From positions 29,712,501 through 29,776,500 of the forward strand of contig NC_089744.1 of assembly GCF_040412425.1 (NCBI RefSeq): a stretch of DNA of 64,000 nt, given 5' to 3'. The stretch comes from Macrobrachium rosenbergii. Its lineage: Eukaryota; Arthropoda; Malacostraca; Decapoda; Palaemonidae. The stretch's first letter is position 1. Each line of letters opens with the position of its first letter. The notes under the pieces are model-generated. The model did no database searches and had not been told where the DNA came from. It saw nothing but the letters and a program-made list of their open reading frames with translations. Made by a program: the position numbers and the translations under genes. Below, one piece after another: positions 10,254 through 20,856 of this stretch.

Positions 10254-11861
10254 ATGATGCTCCACCGCGGGTTGGAGATCATGAGGGGTCCGTGGCCTCC
10301 ACTGGTTATACCAGCGGACGCGACGGTAGTGTTCGCTCTGCCTCTCCCACCCCCTCAACTTCCTCAGGATTCTCCGGGAGGAAACGGGTTCGGTAGGATT
10401 GCTAGGGCTGAGGATTCTCCGGGAGGAAACAGGGGGTCAGTAGGATTGCTGGGGCTGAGGCCCTTGTGCAATCAACATCAAGCGCGTCCGGTCCTTCTTT
10501 GCTCCAAGCGAGCGAGGGGTCGTACACCTCTTGTACAGGGCAGAGAGACAGGGTCTGTCTCAGGCTCTCTTGCGGGTGGGGCCTTTCTGGATGACTGTCT
10601 CTCAGAAGGTCCTCTTCTGAGAGATCCGGACACTCCGGAAATGCAGAGGGCTTTTGTCAACGTCGTTGTGCTGATCCGTCAGGATAACAGTCTGGAGGAA
10701 CCACTTCCAACTCTCTTGGAAGAACGGTCGTCCAGGTTGGAGGAGTTCTACACTTCCAAGAGGGAGCCCAAACCCTCCCTTGGCCTACCGTGTTCTCCCA
10801 TGGCGGATAGCGTCCTCAAGCAGGTGAACGACTTGGTCTCCAGACCATCGCCTTCGCTTAGCTCGACTCACTCCACCAAGCTTTTACCTCCCCCTCTCCC
10901 AAGGCAGAAGAGATACTATGTGCCCTCGGAAGGAGCACTGCAGCAGAAGGTCGTGGAACTGCGACTAACTTGGCCAGCTCCTGGTGCCACTTCAGCTCAG
11001 CTAATGGGGGAGCATGTGCTTCTCACGCAAGCTGAGCTGAACGCTTTGGAGGGTACAGCTCTGTCTGCCCTCCAAGCGATCTCCTGGCTTGACAACTGGG
11101 CCTTCGCGTTGTCGAGAATCACATCTTCGTCTGGTGCTCAGAGCGAAGACCCAACCTTCAGGAGTCTCTGCCAGTCTGGGGGTAAGGCTATTTCCTTTAT
11201 AACCCACCAGACGGCAAACCTCTGGGCAAACCTGGTACTGAAGAGAAGGGATGCGGTGTTATCCCGGATCTACAGATCAGTGGGCGCTGAAGCTGCAGTC
11301 TCCCTGCGCAATGGACCCATTCTGGACTCCACCTCCCTCTTCCCCAGGGGAGAGGTGGACGCTGCAGTGGACAAGAGGAAGGCAGTCAATCGCTTCCTTA
11401 ACACTCGCACTTGTTCAACCAACAATTGGATGACCCTGCTGGGCACTCTTTCCTCAATAGAACAATTCATCAATTTAGTGAGATTGCACATGAGGACCCT
11501 GCAATTCTTCCTGAAGTTCAGGTGGAATCGAAAGACCCAAGAGGGTTCGTTTGTCTTTCAGATAACGAACGAAATTAAGGAGGATCTGCGGTGGTGGCAG
11601 TCCACAGACAGGTATGTAGAGGTAAAGTCTCTTCTCCCGTTGAACCCAGAAGTTCACGTGGTTCTCTTACACTTCCAGGAGCAAGTTTGCAACAAAGTTA
11701 TAGCAGTACACTTGGACAATATTATGGCCGTGGCGTGCATCAGTCATCAAGGAGGGACTCAATCCTTTTCCCTCTTCGAGATGGCCAAGTCCCTTCTCCT
11801 TTGGGCGGATCAGAAATTCATCCAGGGAAAACTCAGTGTGCTAGCCGACGGACTGAATTGA
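10254..11861 (+). CDS. Long fused DIRS ORF (gag C-terminus joined to RT thumb and RNase H end)
   Basis: A 535-aa open frame. Residues 1 to about 375 are gag-like (VNVVVLIRQDN; LTQAELNALEGTALSALQAI; AVDKRKAVNR). The protein then jumps to the segment that follows the RT palm (WMTLLGTLSSIEQFINLVRL, LHMRTLQFFLKFRW, TNEIKEDLRWW). Next comes only the later part of RNase H (AVHLDNIMAVACISHQGG, LLLWADQKF, LADGLN). The RT catalytic boxes and the DASD start of RNase H are deleted, yet the frame stays open. No RT activity is possible. Start codon is arbitrary; it may be read through from gag. Confidence 0.7.
   Translation: MMLHRGLEIMRGPWPPLVIPADATVVFALPLPPPQLPQDSPGGNGFGRIARAEDSPGGNRGSVGLLGLRPLCNQHQARPVLLCSKRARGRTPLVQGRETGSVSGSLAGGAFLDDCLSEGPLLRDPDTPEMQRAFVNVVVLIRQDNSLEEPLPTLLEERSSRLEEFYTSKREPKPSLGLPCSPMADSVLKQVNDLVSRPSPSLSSTHSTKLLPPPLPRQKRYYVPSEGALQQKVVELRLTWPAPGATSAQLMGEHVLLTQAELNALEGTALSALQAISWLDNWAFALSRITSSSGAQSEDPTFRSLCQSGGKAISFITHQTANLWANLVLKRRDAVLSRIYRSVGAEAAVSLRNGPILDSTSLFPRGEVDAAVDKRKAVNRFLNTRTCSTNNWMTLLGTLSSIEQFINLVRLHMRTLQFFLKFRWNRKTQEGSFVFQITNEIKEDLRWWQSTDRYVEVKSLLPLNPEVHVVLLHFQEQVCNKVIAVHLDNIMAVACISHQGGTQSFSLFEMAKSLLLWADQKFIQGKLSVLADGLN
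10368..10457 (+). repeat. 45-bp in-frame tandem duplication in B1 gag
   Basis: Two adjacent copies starting at 10368 and 10413 (GATTCTCCGGGAGGAAAC), 15 codons each, slightly diverged. Confidence 0.8.
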
Positions 11862-12619
11862 CACCGCTAAATTCTTCCAACAGAATGGACTCTGGACCGT
11901 CAGGTCTGTGAAGATCTTTGGAAATTATGGGGAAGGCCGTTCCTAGATCTTTTTGCAACATCCAAAAATCATCAGCTTCCTCTATTTTGCTCCTCTTTCC
12001 TGGACCCTTTGGCTTGGGCAGCAGATGCTCTTCTCCAAGATTGGTCCAATCTAGATGTGTATGCATTTCCCCTTTCAGTATGATAAGGGAGGTATTGAAC
12101 AAACTACAATTTCATCCGAATGTCAAAATGACCCTTGTGGCTCCTTTTTGGCCCCAGAAGGGAGTGGTTTGCAGACCTTCTAGCACTAATGATAGACTTT
12201 CCGTGGCTCCTCCCAACAATTCCAGAGCTTCTCAGACCACCCCATTTCAGGAAGTTTCATCAAAACATATCCACTCTGGCCCTGACAGGGTTTCAACTGT
12301 CATCAAACTCCTGCGAGCGAAGGGCTTTTCAAGACCTGCGGCCCAAGCTATTGCCAACAGCAGACGTAAATCCTCTACCAGAGTCCATCAGGCAAAGTGG
12401 AACGAAACATCTCATTTTCTAAAACCGCTTTAACCCAACTGGCAGATTTCCTCCTGTATCTGAGATCCATCAGGGGCCTTTTGCCCTGTACTATAAAGGG
12501 CTATAGATCAATGCTCAGCTCAGTCTACCGACACAGAGATCTAGATCTTGCTTCAAAGCAAGACATCTCAGACCTTATCAAGTCATTTGAGTGTTCTAAA
12601 CCTAAGGCACAACAGACAG
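11862..12619 (+). pseudogene. DIRS tyrosine recombinase, N-terminal part (B1)
   Basis: Frames show a conserved linker (LFATS-like and 'DWSNLDVYAFP'-like peptides near 11945-12080). A core-binding segment follows at 12290-12420 (STVIKLLRAKGFSRPAAQAI, STRVHQAKW) and 12430-12610 (TIKGYRSMLSSVYRHRDLDL, SDLIKSFECSKP). The catalytic Arg, His and Tyr region is missing because B2 begins at 12620. Frameshifts occur near 11860, 12080 and 12425. Confidence 0.7.
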
Positions 12620-15600
12620 TTTGTTCCTACATGATATATAAACCATTGGTTCTTTACATTAGGAATTACTACTTACAGCGAAGCTGGAAACGGCTGTTGA
12701 AAACTGTTGAACAAGGTGGTTAGGCAGTAACTACCATCCGGTAGGCAGGAGTCCCACCTGCCCAGATGTAAACATTCCAATTTGCTTTCTGCCATCGTGC
12801 TGTGCAGGTATGTGATCATGCTCTCTGCTCTGACTGCTGTTTTTCCACTTTTATTCCGGTGGGATCTTTCTCTTTATTTACCTTGTGTATATATTTGTGT
12901 GTTTGATATTTTTTGATATTTTACAAACCCACGAATTATATTTTCCTATTGGAATGCCGCCAGCCCCAACGTGTATGCTGTCAGTACTGTTTTGAGTGCT
13001 CAATCAGTTCCGAAACACCCTGGGATCAATGGCAAGGGTTTCACCCGTTATCAGTCAGTGGTGTTGATATAATCAAATAATCAGCAGCACCACCGCAGCC
13101 CTTTATGCTGTTCTCATACCCTTTGTGCTTCTGGGTTAGGCATGACTATAATTAATCATCTGTGCTTAGTTTTGTTCTTGGTCACCTGCGGTGCTTAATG
13201 GGAGAAAATGGTTGTTGGGGGGGGAGCCACAGAGACGTCGCAGGTTTGATTTACGTCCCTGGTGGCGCAATTCCTCCTCCTTAGTTCTCCCCCATGTGAG
13301 CTTCCTCTTGCTCCCCCTTGGGGGAGTTCACCCCTTCGTCATCTTTGCTCGCCATCAGGTGAAGATCGTTGGGAGGGGGCAGCTCAAGACATACTTCTTG
13401 TAGGGGCCTCCTCTCATTTTGTTGGCCAATCCTCCCTCGGAACGAGAGGAGTCTCTCTCTACTAATTGTCTTTGCTTTTTTCTTCAGGTTGACAGCAAGC
13501 ATTGTAAAGGTATAGCAGCAGTGATGTCTGGGTATCTTTTTCCATTGGTGTTCGATATCCTGGCCTCTGTGGAGTTTCCCGGTGAGCATTCATACATGAT
13601 CTTTCAACGATGACCCCGGTTTTGTTGATGGCGATGCGAAGGTCCCCACGTCGGTGTCTGCGTCTTCATCTGTGACCCTGACGAGGTGGACCAAGTGCTG
13701 TTCTGCTGGCACTCCTGTATGCCATGCCACTGCCGCCTGTCGTACCCCTAGTCACATCTGCTCTTACTGTACCTCCTGTCTTTTTGCTCCTGTTGCCCTG
13801 GTGGCCAGTCTCTGGGCCGCTCCCGCTGTACCTCCTGCCTCAACTGCCTGGTTGCTCCTGTCGTCACTGCTGAATGTTCTTGAAGCTCCTGTCGTGCTTC
13901 TTGCCTCAGCTGCCCTGGTTACTTCTCCTGGTGTTCCTGTTGCTTGGGCCGCTCCTGTTACGCTTCCTGATTTAGCTGCCTCGGCAGTTCCTGTGCTTCC
14001 TGACCACCATCCGGTAGAAGATGTTGGAGAAGAGATCGAGGAAGAAGTCCTGTGAGATGTAGTAGTTTTCTTCAACTTGATCTTCAACTTAGTCTTCTGC
14101 TGCCTTCTCCCCTTCTTCTTTGAGGCTCGCTCCGAAACAGTGTTTGAAACAGCGGCCTAAGAAGAGGAAGGCTGCTTCTCCCTCCCTAAGAAGTCCCGCC
14201 ATGGGGTTTTCAAGGGGCTGCCTCCCTTCATGGGGAGGCAGTGGGATCTCTTGTCGGTTCTTCCTGGCCTTCAGGCTCGAGAACCAAATCGCTTACCATG
14301 AGGTGTTGCGTTTCGGGTGTCACGGGCATGCAGACTTTGGTTTGCACTCCCGTTGCCATTCTAGGGGTTCTGCCTCTAGACTGGTGCTTTGTCATGTGCT
14401 CAATTTTGTAGTCACACCTAGTGCTTGAGAATCTTCAGAGTCTCTTGCATCCCAAACCGTTGTCGGAGAGACCTCTCACCATCCCGGTTCAGGCACAGGG
14501 CAAGAGACAGAACCAAGTCATGCAAGTGTGTCTGTTCTTGGCAGTACTGTTTTGAGTGCTCGACCAGTTCCGAAACAGTGCTCGGTCAGGTTCCTAGCCA
14601 GGTGTCTCGGTCCCGAGGTTTTGAGCGCCTGGAGAGGCAAGGAGGAGGTTCCCTTCAGAGGTCCTGCAGGACTTCTGAGAGACTATCTCTTCGGAGAGGC
14701 AGTGCGTTCTCTCGTTTGGCTCTTCCCGGCCCTTAGGGTCGGGAACTGATTCGCATTCCCCATTGGGATCTTGTGTGTCGGGGACCTCGAGTGTGCGACC
14801 TTTCAAGGCCACACTCTCGATTCTAGTTCTTAGAAGTGTACGTCTAAGACAGATTCTGTGCCTGTTCCTCCATGGTTTTCTTCGGAAGCCGAGAGGAGTT
14901 TACTCCCGATGATTGTTCTTACGAGATTTGGGAGAGTCACCAAGGTTCGGACTCCTTGGAATCTTGAGCACTTAGCGAGGAGCGCTTGGATTGCTCAGAT
15001 TCCTTGGGATCATGAGCGCTTGACTGGGGAGTTGACAAGTGTCCGAGATTCTGCAGAATCTTGGTCACTCCCCAAACCAGTACTAGGGAGTTCGCTCTTC
15101 AGTTTGGTTTAGGCACAGGACGAGAGGAGGTGTCAAAACATTCAGATGGTTCGACACTTCGTTTTGACTGCTCAGTCAGTTCCGAAACTCATGTCTCGGA
15201 CCCTTGGGTTCAAGCACTCAGGTTAGCAGACAAGAATTCCCTTTAAACCTTCTTCTCGAGGGGCTTCGGCCTCGAAGGAGATTAAAGCATGTCTTGAGGA
15301 CAGCGCTAGTTCACTGCTGAGCTTTCCTGGCTCGGCTCGGCTCATCCCTGCTTGCTCGCCCAGCCATGATCGGTTAAATGCAATCGGTTCAGATCGGCTT
15401 GGCCCGCTCGCCCATCCGCCAATTGCGTTTACGTGATTGGCTTGGCCCATGCACTCAGCTCCTGATAGCGTTTCGGGACTGGCTCGGCTCGCTCGCCCAG
15501 CCCCTGATCACGTTCACCTGATCAGTTCGGCTTGCCCGCCCAGTCCCCAATCATGTTTTGAGACTGGCTCGGCTTGCTCTCCTTCTCAGGAGACTCAGCT

Positions 15601-17203
15601 CAAGTGAACTTTCACTCTCTTCAGGTTAGCGCTTTCCTTCCTCTGTGCTGCTGTCATCACCTCTGGTTGATGATCACCTGTGGTCAGCTTTCCTGCTTGT
15701 TTTTTAGCAGGGCAATTAAGAATGCTTTGCTTCTTCCTCTTCATGGGATGCGAGTTGGATAGAGAGGACTCCGATGAGTTTTGTTTCTTATCGGAGTTCC
15801 GCTACAAGGGTCTGCATCTCAGGCTCTGTTCTCAGATCGGCTCGCCATACATCAAAGTAGTCGAGGATGGTTTTCTGGGTTTTGGCGAGGTTTTCCCACC
15901 AAGAAGAAGAGATCAGGAGTGTTGTGCCCCAGGAGGACTCGAGGATCTTCTTCTTCGAGATGCGGACACCCTCAGTTTTCTTTTCGCAGAGATCTTCACG
16001 CTGATTCGTCAGCACAATGATCTCGGGGAGAGGACCATGGCATCCCCTGTGAATTTCTCCTCACTGCTCCTTGCAGGGGTTATGTTGGGGCTGCCGCAGT
16101 CCCTGCTTGCTATAAGGACTTTCTCAACCAGATGAATGCCCTTTCCCTGGGCAAGGAGTTCATTTTGGTCAAACCACCTAATCAATCTCCTTCCCCTTCC
16201 TCTTCCTCGACAGAAGCGATTCTTCTTGCCTCGGGAGGGTCTTATGCCGACTAGCAGATTGTCTTGGCTCTGACTCCTCCAGACTCAGATCTCTTGCTGT
16301 TTCTCTTTCCTGCAAAGGGCGTTCCCTCTCGCAACAAGAGACAGCAAACCTGGAGGACACCGCTATGGTGCCCCTCCAGGTAGTCTCCTGATGAATCTGT
16401 GATCCTTCACTTTTTCAAGGCTTTGCCTCCTCGGATGCAATCATTCCTGAAGAGGCCTCTGCCTTCAAGAGACTGCTCCAGTCTGGAGGTGGGTTTTCCT
16501 ACCTAGCACCAGACAGCAAGCTGTGGGCAGTTCTGGTGCTAAGAAGAGGGACGCTGTCTTGATTCTGTTCTCCAGTTTAGTAAGTCCTGAGTCATCACAT
16601 TCCCTCAGGAATAGACCTTTACTCGGTTCCGCCTGCCTCTTTCTTATAGTAGGTAGATACCGCAGTAGTCAAGGAACGTGCCAGGGCAACTGCCCTGTCC
16701 TCCAGACAATGGCAGGCTAGCCCTTCCTCACCCCGTAAGAAGTCTCAGGCTCCAAGGGCACTCGCAGAACACCCAGCCTTCCTCATTCTCTTCTTTGAAA
16801 GAGAACAGAGGGAGGAGAGGAAGGGAGAACACTCGGAACGGCATCCTCCTCCTACTGGTGCCTTGATGAAGTGAGTCTTCCTAATGTAAAGGACCAATTG
16901 TTTATATATTGTGTGGGAACAAATCACAATTTTTTAGAGTAAATTGTATTTTTCCTAACTATACAAACCTTATGGTCCTCATGCCATGACATTACATTTA
17001 TGCCTGCCTCATGCCACCCTCAATCTGAAACCTGAGCCGAGGCAAATTGGAATGTTTACATCGGGGCAGGCGGGATTCCCGTCCACCAGACAGTAGAGTT
17101 TTAATGGCCGTTTTGAGCTTTGCTGTAAGTAATTCCTAATGTAAAGGACCTCAGGTTTGTATAGTTAAGAAAAATACAATTTACTTTAAAAAACTGTGAT
17201 TTT
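12620..17203 (+). mobile_element. DIRS family B, element B2: both ends present, no RT
   Basis: Left end TTT 12620-12622 with the family-B terminal repeat (12630-12780). The right terminal repeat (17030-17190) is its inverted complement and ends at TTT 17201-17203. An internal complementary region lies at 16880-16970. Inside is degraded gag-type sequence (Pro/Ala/Val-rich near 13650-14050, SECSISSET-like peptides, a block resembling B1 gag C-terminus at 15700-16560). I find no RT, RNase H or recombinase, so it is a non-autonomous or deleted copy. Confidence 0.75.
16880..16970 (+). repeat. Internal complementary region (ICR) of B2
   Basis: The first half complements the extreme left end of B2 (around 12620-12665); the second half complements the extreme right end (around 17150-17203). 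This two-way complementarity is diagnostic of DIRS1-type elements and is thought to template circle formation. Confidence 0.7.
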
Positions 17204-18650
17204 GCTGTAATTGTAGGGTGCAATAATGTATTAAGGAGGAACTGTTGCTGAATGTAATGATTGCCCAAGTGCTCGGCGCCTGCTCTCAAGTGCCTAGCGC
17301 CAAGTGAGCTTAAGTGGAAGGAACTTACGTCTCACCTAGAGAAGTTAGTGATAGGAAGAAGAATGCGGCCTCTAGCGCCGAGAAACATTCTTCTCTTAGT
17401 AAGCCTAAGTTAAAAAACCCTGCTATTCCTTCTTTCCCCTTCCCACTTTTTCTCTTGCTACTAGCCCTCCACTTACTTCCACGCCTGGCTCCTTTGCTTC
17501 CAACCCTCGCCATTGCCAGTCTCGAGTCAAGGTTTAACAAGATTTTAACCTAGTAGTGGATACAGTGAAGTGCAGGAGGTGGCTACTCATCCCCTCGGTT
17601 CTCCTAGACCAAGGTCATTGTCATACTCCCCTAAACCTGGGAGAGGACATACCGAAAGTCCAATGGAGGCTGATGGGGTTGGCCCACAGGTAGCTGCTCC
17701 CTCAGTCGACCCTTTTGCGCGCTCCCAGGAGGTGTCTTCTCAGCCTGCCGGTTCTCCTAGATGAAGGTGTCTGTCTTGCTCCCTTGAACCTGGGAGAAGA
17801 CATGCCGGAAGTCCAAGGGAAGTCGGTGGGGTTTGCCCATGAGTTGCTGCCCCCTCAGTCAAACCTGTTGCACGTATATCCCAGGTTTTGACAGACAGCC
17901 ACTGGAAAGGCATCTTGGGTGTGCACCAGTTGTCCAACTCTTTAGGCTCAAGCCCGGACTTGGAAGCGCTGCAGGCGCTTTCTAGATTCGTCTTGTCCGT
18001 TGAAGAGGCATGCAGACTATGCTGACAGCTCTCTGGGTGGAGTCCTCAACCTTTCTGCAGTGCATAGGACAGCTGGAGTATTTTTCTCCTGAGCTTACTT
18101 CTGTTGGGCTCCAGTATTTGGCTCCCAAGCGTCCAACGATCCCTCTCAGGCACCCGTTGTCATTGTTCAAGTGCCCATCTCCTCATGAGTGTGTGATGCC
18201 AGCTCCTGAGCATCCTTCACCAGTTTCCCAGTGCCGGGTGGCAGCTCCTGAGTGCTGGCGCCAGTTGCCAAGGGCCCGGCACCCACTTCCAAGCTCCAGG
18301 TGCCAGCTCCCGAGTCCCCAGCACCAACTCTTCAGTATCAGTCTTCTGCTTGGAGGCCAAGCACCCATTTCCAACCTTGGGTCTTCTAGCTTGTGCAGCT
18401 CACCCCGAACATTTGTGGGGCGAGCTCTCCTACTTTTTTTTTTTTTTTTTTCTTCTTTTCTAACTCGGTCTTGCCTACCTCGACTTTCCTGAGGAGGAGC
18501 CATCCAGATGACAGACCTAGACTTCCCACATTGGTGTTTTCCTCATCTTTTAGGAAGGCACTCAAGGAGATTGAAGTTTGGTTGTCTGCTAAGAGGGAGC
18601 AAGGAAAGGCTTCCTTCGTCTTTCCTCCCTCGCGCTTAATCCAGAGGATT
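17204..18650 (+). pseudogene. DIRS family A element A2, continuation: gag relic
   Basis: Starts right after B2 with CNCR-type Cys residues matching the A3 gag motif (TKCRGQEC). It continues through a block equivalent to A3's LKSHLEKLERDRKRK and a Pro-rich region, to TFLRRSHPDDRPRLPTLVFS and EIEVWLSAKREQGKASFVFP, which align with A3's TFLMKKHSSEGTRLPKLVLS segment. Stops and shifts are frequent. Homology ends in a T-tract near 18650; pol is missing. A poly-T of about 18 lies at 18434. Confidence 0.65.
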
Positions 18651-19706
18651 TTTCTAATTGGCACAAAAATTACAATTGTGTATCTACAAAGCAGCCAGAA
18701 AGCAGGATACATTCCTGTGCAGCAGTCATGGCAGACATAGGAAAGGTACTAATTTTGATAGTACAACAGCTAATGGAAAACTAATTGGAAATACTGTAGA
18801 GGGCCAAAGGGACTAAATCAAGAAAGAGAGCAGAACTTGAGCTAACTGAGGAGGAAAGGAAGATGCATCATCAACAGATGGAAACTGCTACTTCAGATAT
18901 CCCACCAACTGCCACATTTGCACACAGTATTCCCAGTTACATTCCACTCAGCTCCACAAGAGGTATTGCAAGATTAGTACACCAGATTGAAAGTGCCTAC
19001 AGAAGCTAACTTGATTCCAGGAAAACTTACACAAAGCCTTTCTCAAAAACCAATTAATAACTTTGAGCATTACTTACATCTGAGTAGTCTGGCCAAGCAG
19101 CAGATGTCATCTATGCGCAAAATTGAAAAGAGTGTACAGTATATAACAAATTACCAACTTCCTGAGAGAACAGTTTGATCTCAAGTAACTCAAGATACAT
19201 GAAAGTGTAAAATTCTTGTGTAAAATGAATCCCAAACTTTGGTAGTCAGTTCACGTTCATGGCCATCCAAGCTCTAGCAGAAATCTTGTACAAGTAGTTC
19301 ATCTGCCCAGTGGTACTTGAAACTTAAGTTCCAATGGATGAATGAACCTGCAGTTGTATAATTTCAGCAACTCAAGAAGTTGAGAGTACAGCCTGAGTTA
19401 CTAAGGTAACCTTTTTTTTGGAAAACACACATTGCTATTCAAAAGTGTCAGCTGACCTTGACCAACCAACTCAGTCAAGCATACAAATGAAAAAGAAAGA
19501 CAGGAGTCATGAATGTCGGTAGGAATTATGCATGTCATTTCGAGTAATTACAGTTATTTCAGTCTGGATGATCTAGTATTTTGGGGCTTATGTTAAAAAT
19601 GTTATATTTTTAGAAAGAATTGTTTAAGTAATTTCATATTGTAAATGATTACCGTTTGTTTTTTAACATTTTCTTTGGGTTCTTAAACAGCTTTTTTTTT
19701 TTTCAG
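18651..19706 (+). other. Intron sequence with a possible unidentified coding relic
   Basis: At about 18800-19178 the plus strand shows an open, non-repetitive peptide pattern (SRKRAELELTEEERKMHHQQ, then FAHSIPSYIPLSSTRGIARL, a shift, and a 63-codon open stretch ending at 19178). It looks like decayed coding sequence but I do not recognise the family. The polypyrimidine tract and CAG at 19690-19706 form the acceptor of the next exon. Confidence 0.35.
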
Positions 19707-20265
19707 GATTGGAAATCGGCCTCGTTACCGCTCCATGGATATCACATTCCCACCACGGGAGCGCACTAGCAGCACAAGCAGTTTGACAGAGGATGGGACT
19801 AAACGCAGATCATCATCACGAGCCATAAAACGGCCAAAGTTTGATGATGAATTAGTTGAATCAAGTTTAGGAGGACAGTGTGCAACACCAATAAGTAAAA
19901 TTAGGACTCGTAACCCGTCTCTGTCTACTGCCTCTGACTGCTCAGTTTCATTACCACCAACTCCCTGTGTTACTTTAGATGTGCGTAAGCGCCTTTCTTC
20001 CAAATCCTCAAGTAAAAGAGCTAGGAAAGGTAGAGGGTCCCAAGCCATCGTAACAAAAGATTTAGGTCGTTGGAAGCCTACAGATGATTTGGGACTGATC
20101 ATTGGAGTACAACAGACTTGTGATTTGGTAACTGTCCATAGAGGTGTTAAATTTTCCTGTAAATTCACTTTGGGAGAAATTCAGGAGAGATGGTATGCAC
20201 TTCTCTATGATCCTACAATATCTAGAATTGCACAGCAGGCCATGAAAAATCTACATCCAGATCAG
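19707..20265 (+). CDS. MCRS1: MCRS1 exon: N-terminal conserved region
   Basis: Microspherule protein 1 is a nuclear/nucleolar scaffold found in INO80 and NSL (KAT8) chromatin complexes and at spindle microtubules. This 559-nt exon encodes a basic Ser-rich stretch, KRRSSSRAIKRPKFDDELVE (a likely nuclear localisation signal plus conserved motif), a Ser/Lys linker, then TKDLGRWKPTDDLGLIIGVQ and GVKFSCKFTLGEIQERWYAL, the Myb/SANT-like MCRS N-terminal domain. The acceptor is CAG at 19704-19706 and the donor GTATGA from 20266. The in-frame Met at 19735 is probably internal, because the frame is open up to the acceptor with one leftover base. Confidence 0.93.
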
Positions 20266-20510
20266 GTATGATAGTTATTTGTTTGTTGTTTGTATAAGAT
20301 TTTTGTTCTGATGAATGACCTAATTTTCCATATACAGTACTCCAGTCTGCTTGTGGGGATATTATAGTTTTGTTTTAGAGCTTCTCATGAAATGACATGA
20401 AAGTGGTAAAATATAGTTTGAATTGTATCATTATGTTTTGTTGAGCATTATAGGCTGGACTTAAGTGCTGCAGTTTATATATCTCCAACATACATGTGTG
20501 TACATAATGT
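20266..20510 (+). other. MCRS1 intron, unique part before DIRS A3
   Basis: AT-rich intron after the GTATGA donor. Nothing else recognised before the T-tract at 20510-20514. Confidence 0.6.
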
Positions 20511-20529
20511 TTTTATGCAGTGTAAGTAA

Positions 20530-20690
20530 CTTACCAAGTAATTACATAGCCATTGGTTCTCTAACCTACGACAGCTTAAAAATTCAAAATTCGCACGGTG
20601 GCACTACTATCTTTAGTGTGTAGGTGACAAGGTCCCGCCCACCATCCGTGACACGAGGAAACAACCCAGCATAGAGCTCAATTCGCTTTC
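20530..20690 (+). repeat. A3 left inverted terminal repeat
   Basis: Pairs with 27710-27866 in inverse orientation over about 155 bp, from ACCAAGTAATTACATAGC to GAGCTCAATTCG. Confidence 0.85.
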
Positions 20691-20856
20691 TGCTGGCTTC
20701 CGGTCAACATCAGAAGTTTTCACGCAAGCTACTTCTTCACTTTTCAACTTTTTCTTTGCACGAATTTGTTGAAGTATTCAGACTTTGTTGCTTTGTGGCT
20801 TGCTATCATTGTTGAATTGTTGTTCGAGTTAACTTTAGGAATTACTTTAGTTAACA

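Larger units (their letters stand above)
8202..12619 (+). mobile_element. DIRS family B, element B1: internally deleted, right end missing
   Basis: Left end TTTGTTCCTACAC plus the family-B inverted terminal repeat, then gag, a fused gag/RT-thumb/RNase-H remnant, and the N-terminal part of a tyrosine recombinase. At 12620 another family-B element (B2) starts at TTT. B1's 3' part and right terminal repeat are absent; after B2 the sequence goes straight back to A2. Non-autonomous as it stands. Confidence 0.8.

Noticed and set aside
19230..19420. Histone H3-like fragment (MAIQAL peptide)
   Set aside because: Only a handful of residues resemble the histone fold and the rest does not align.
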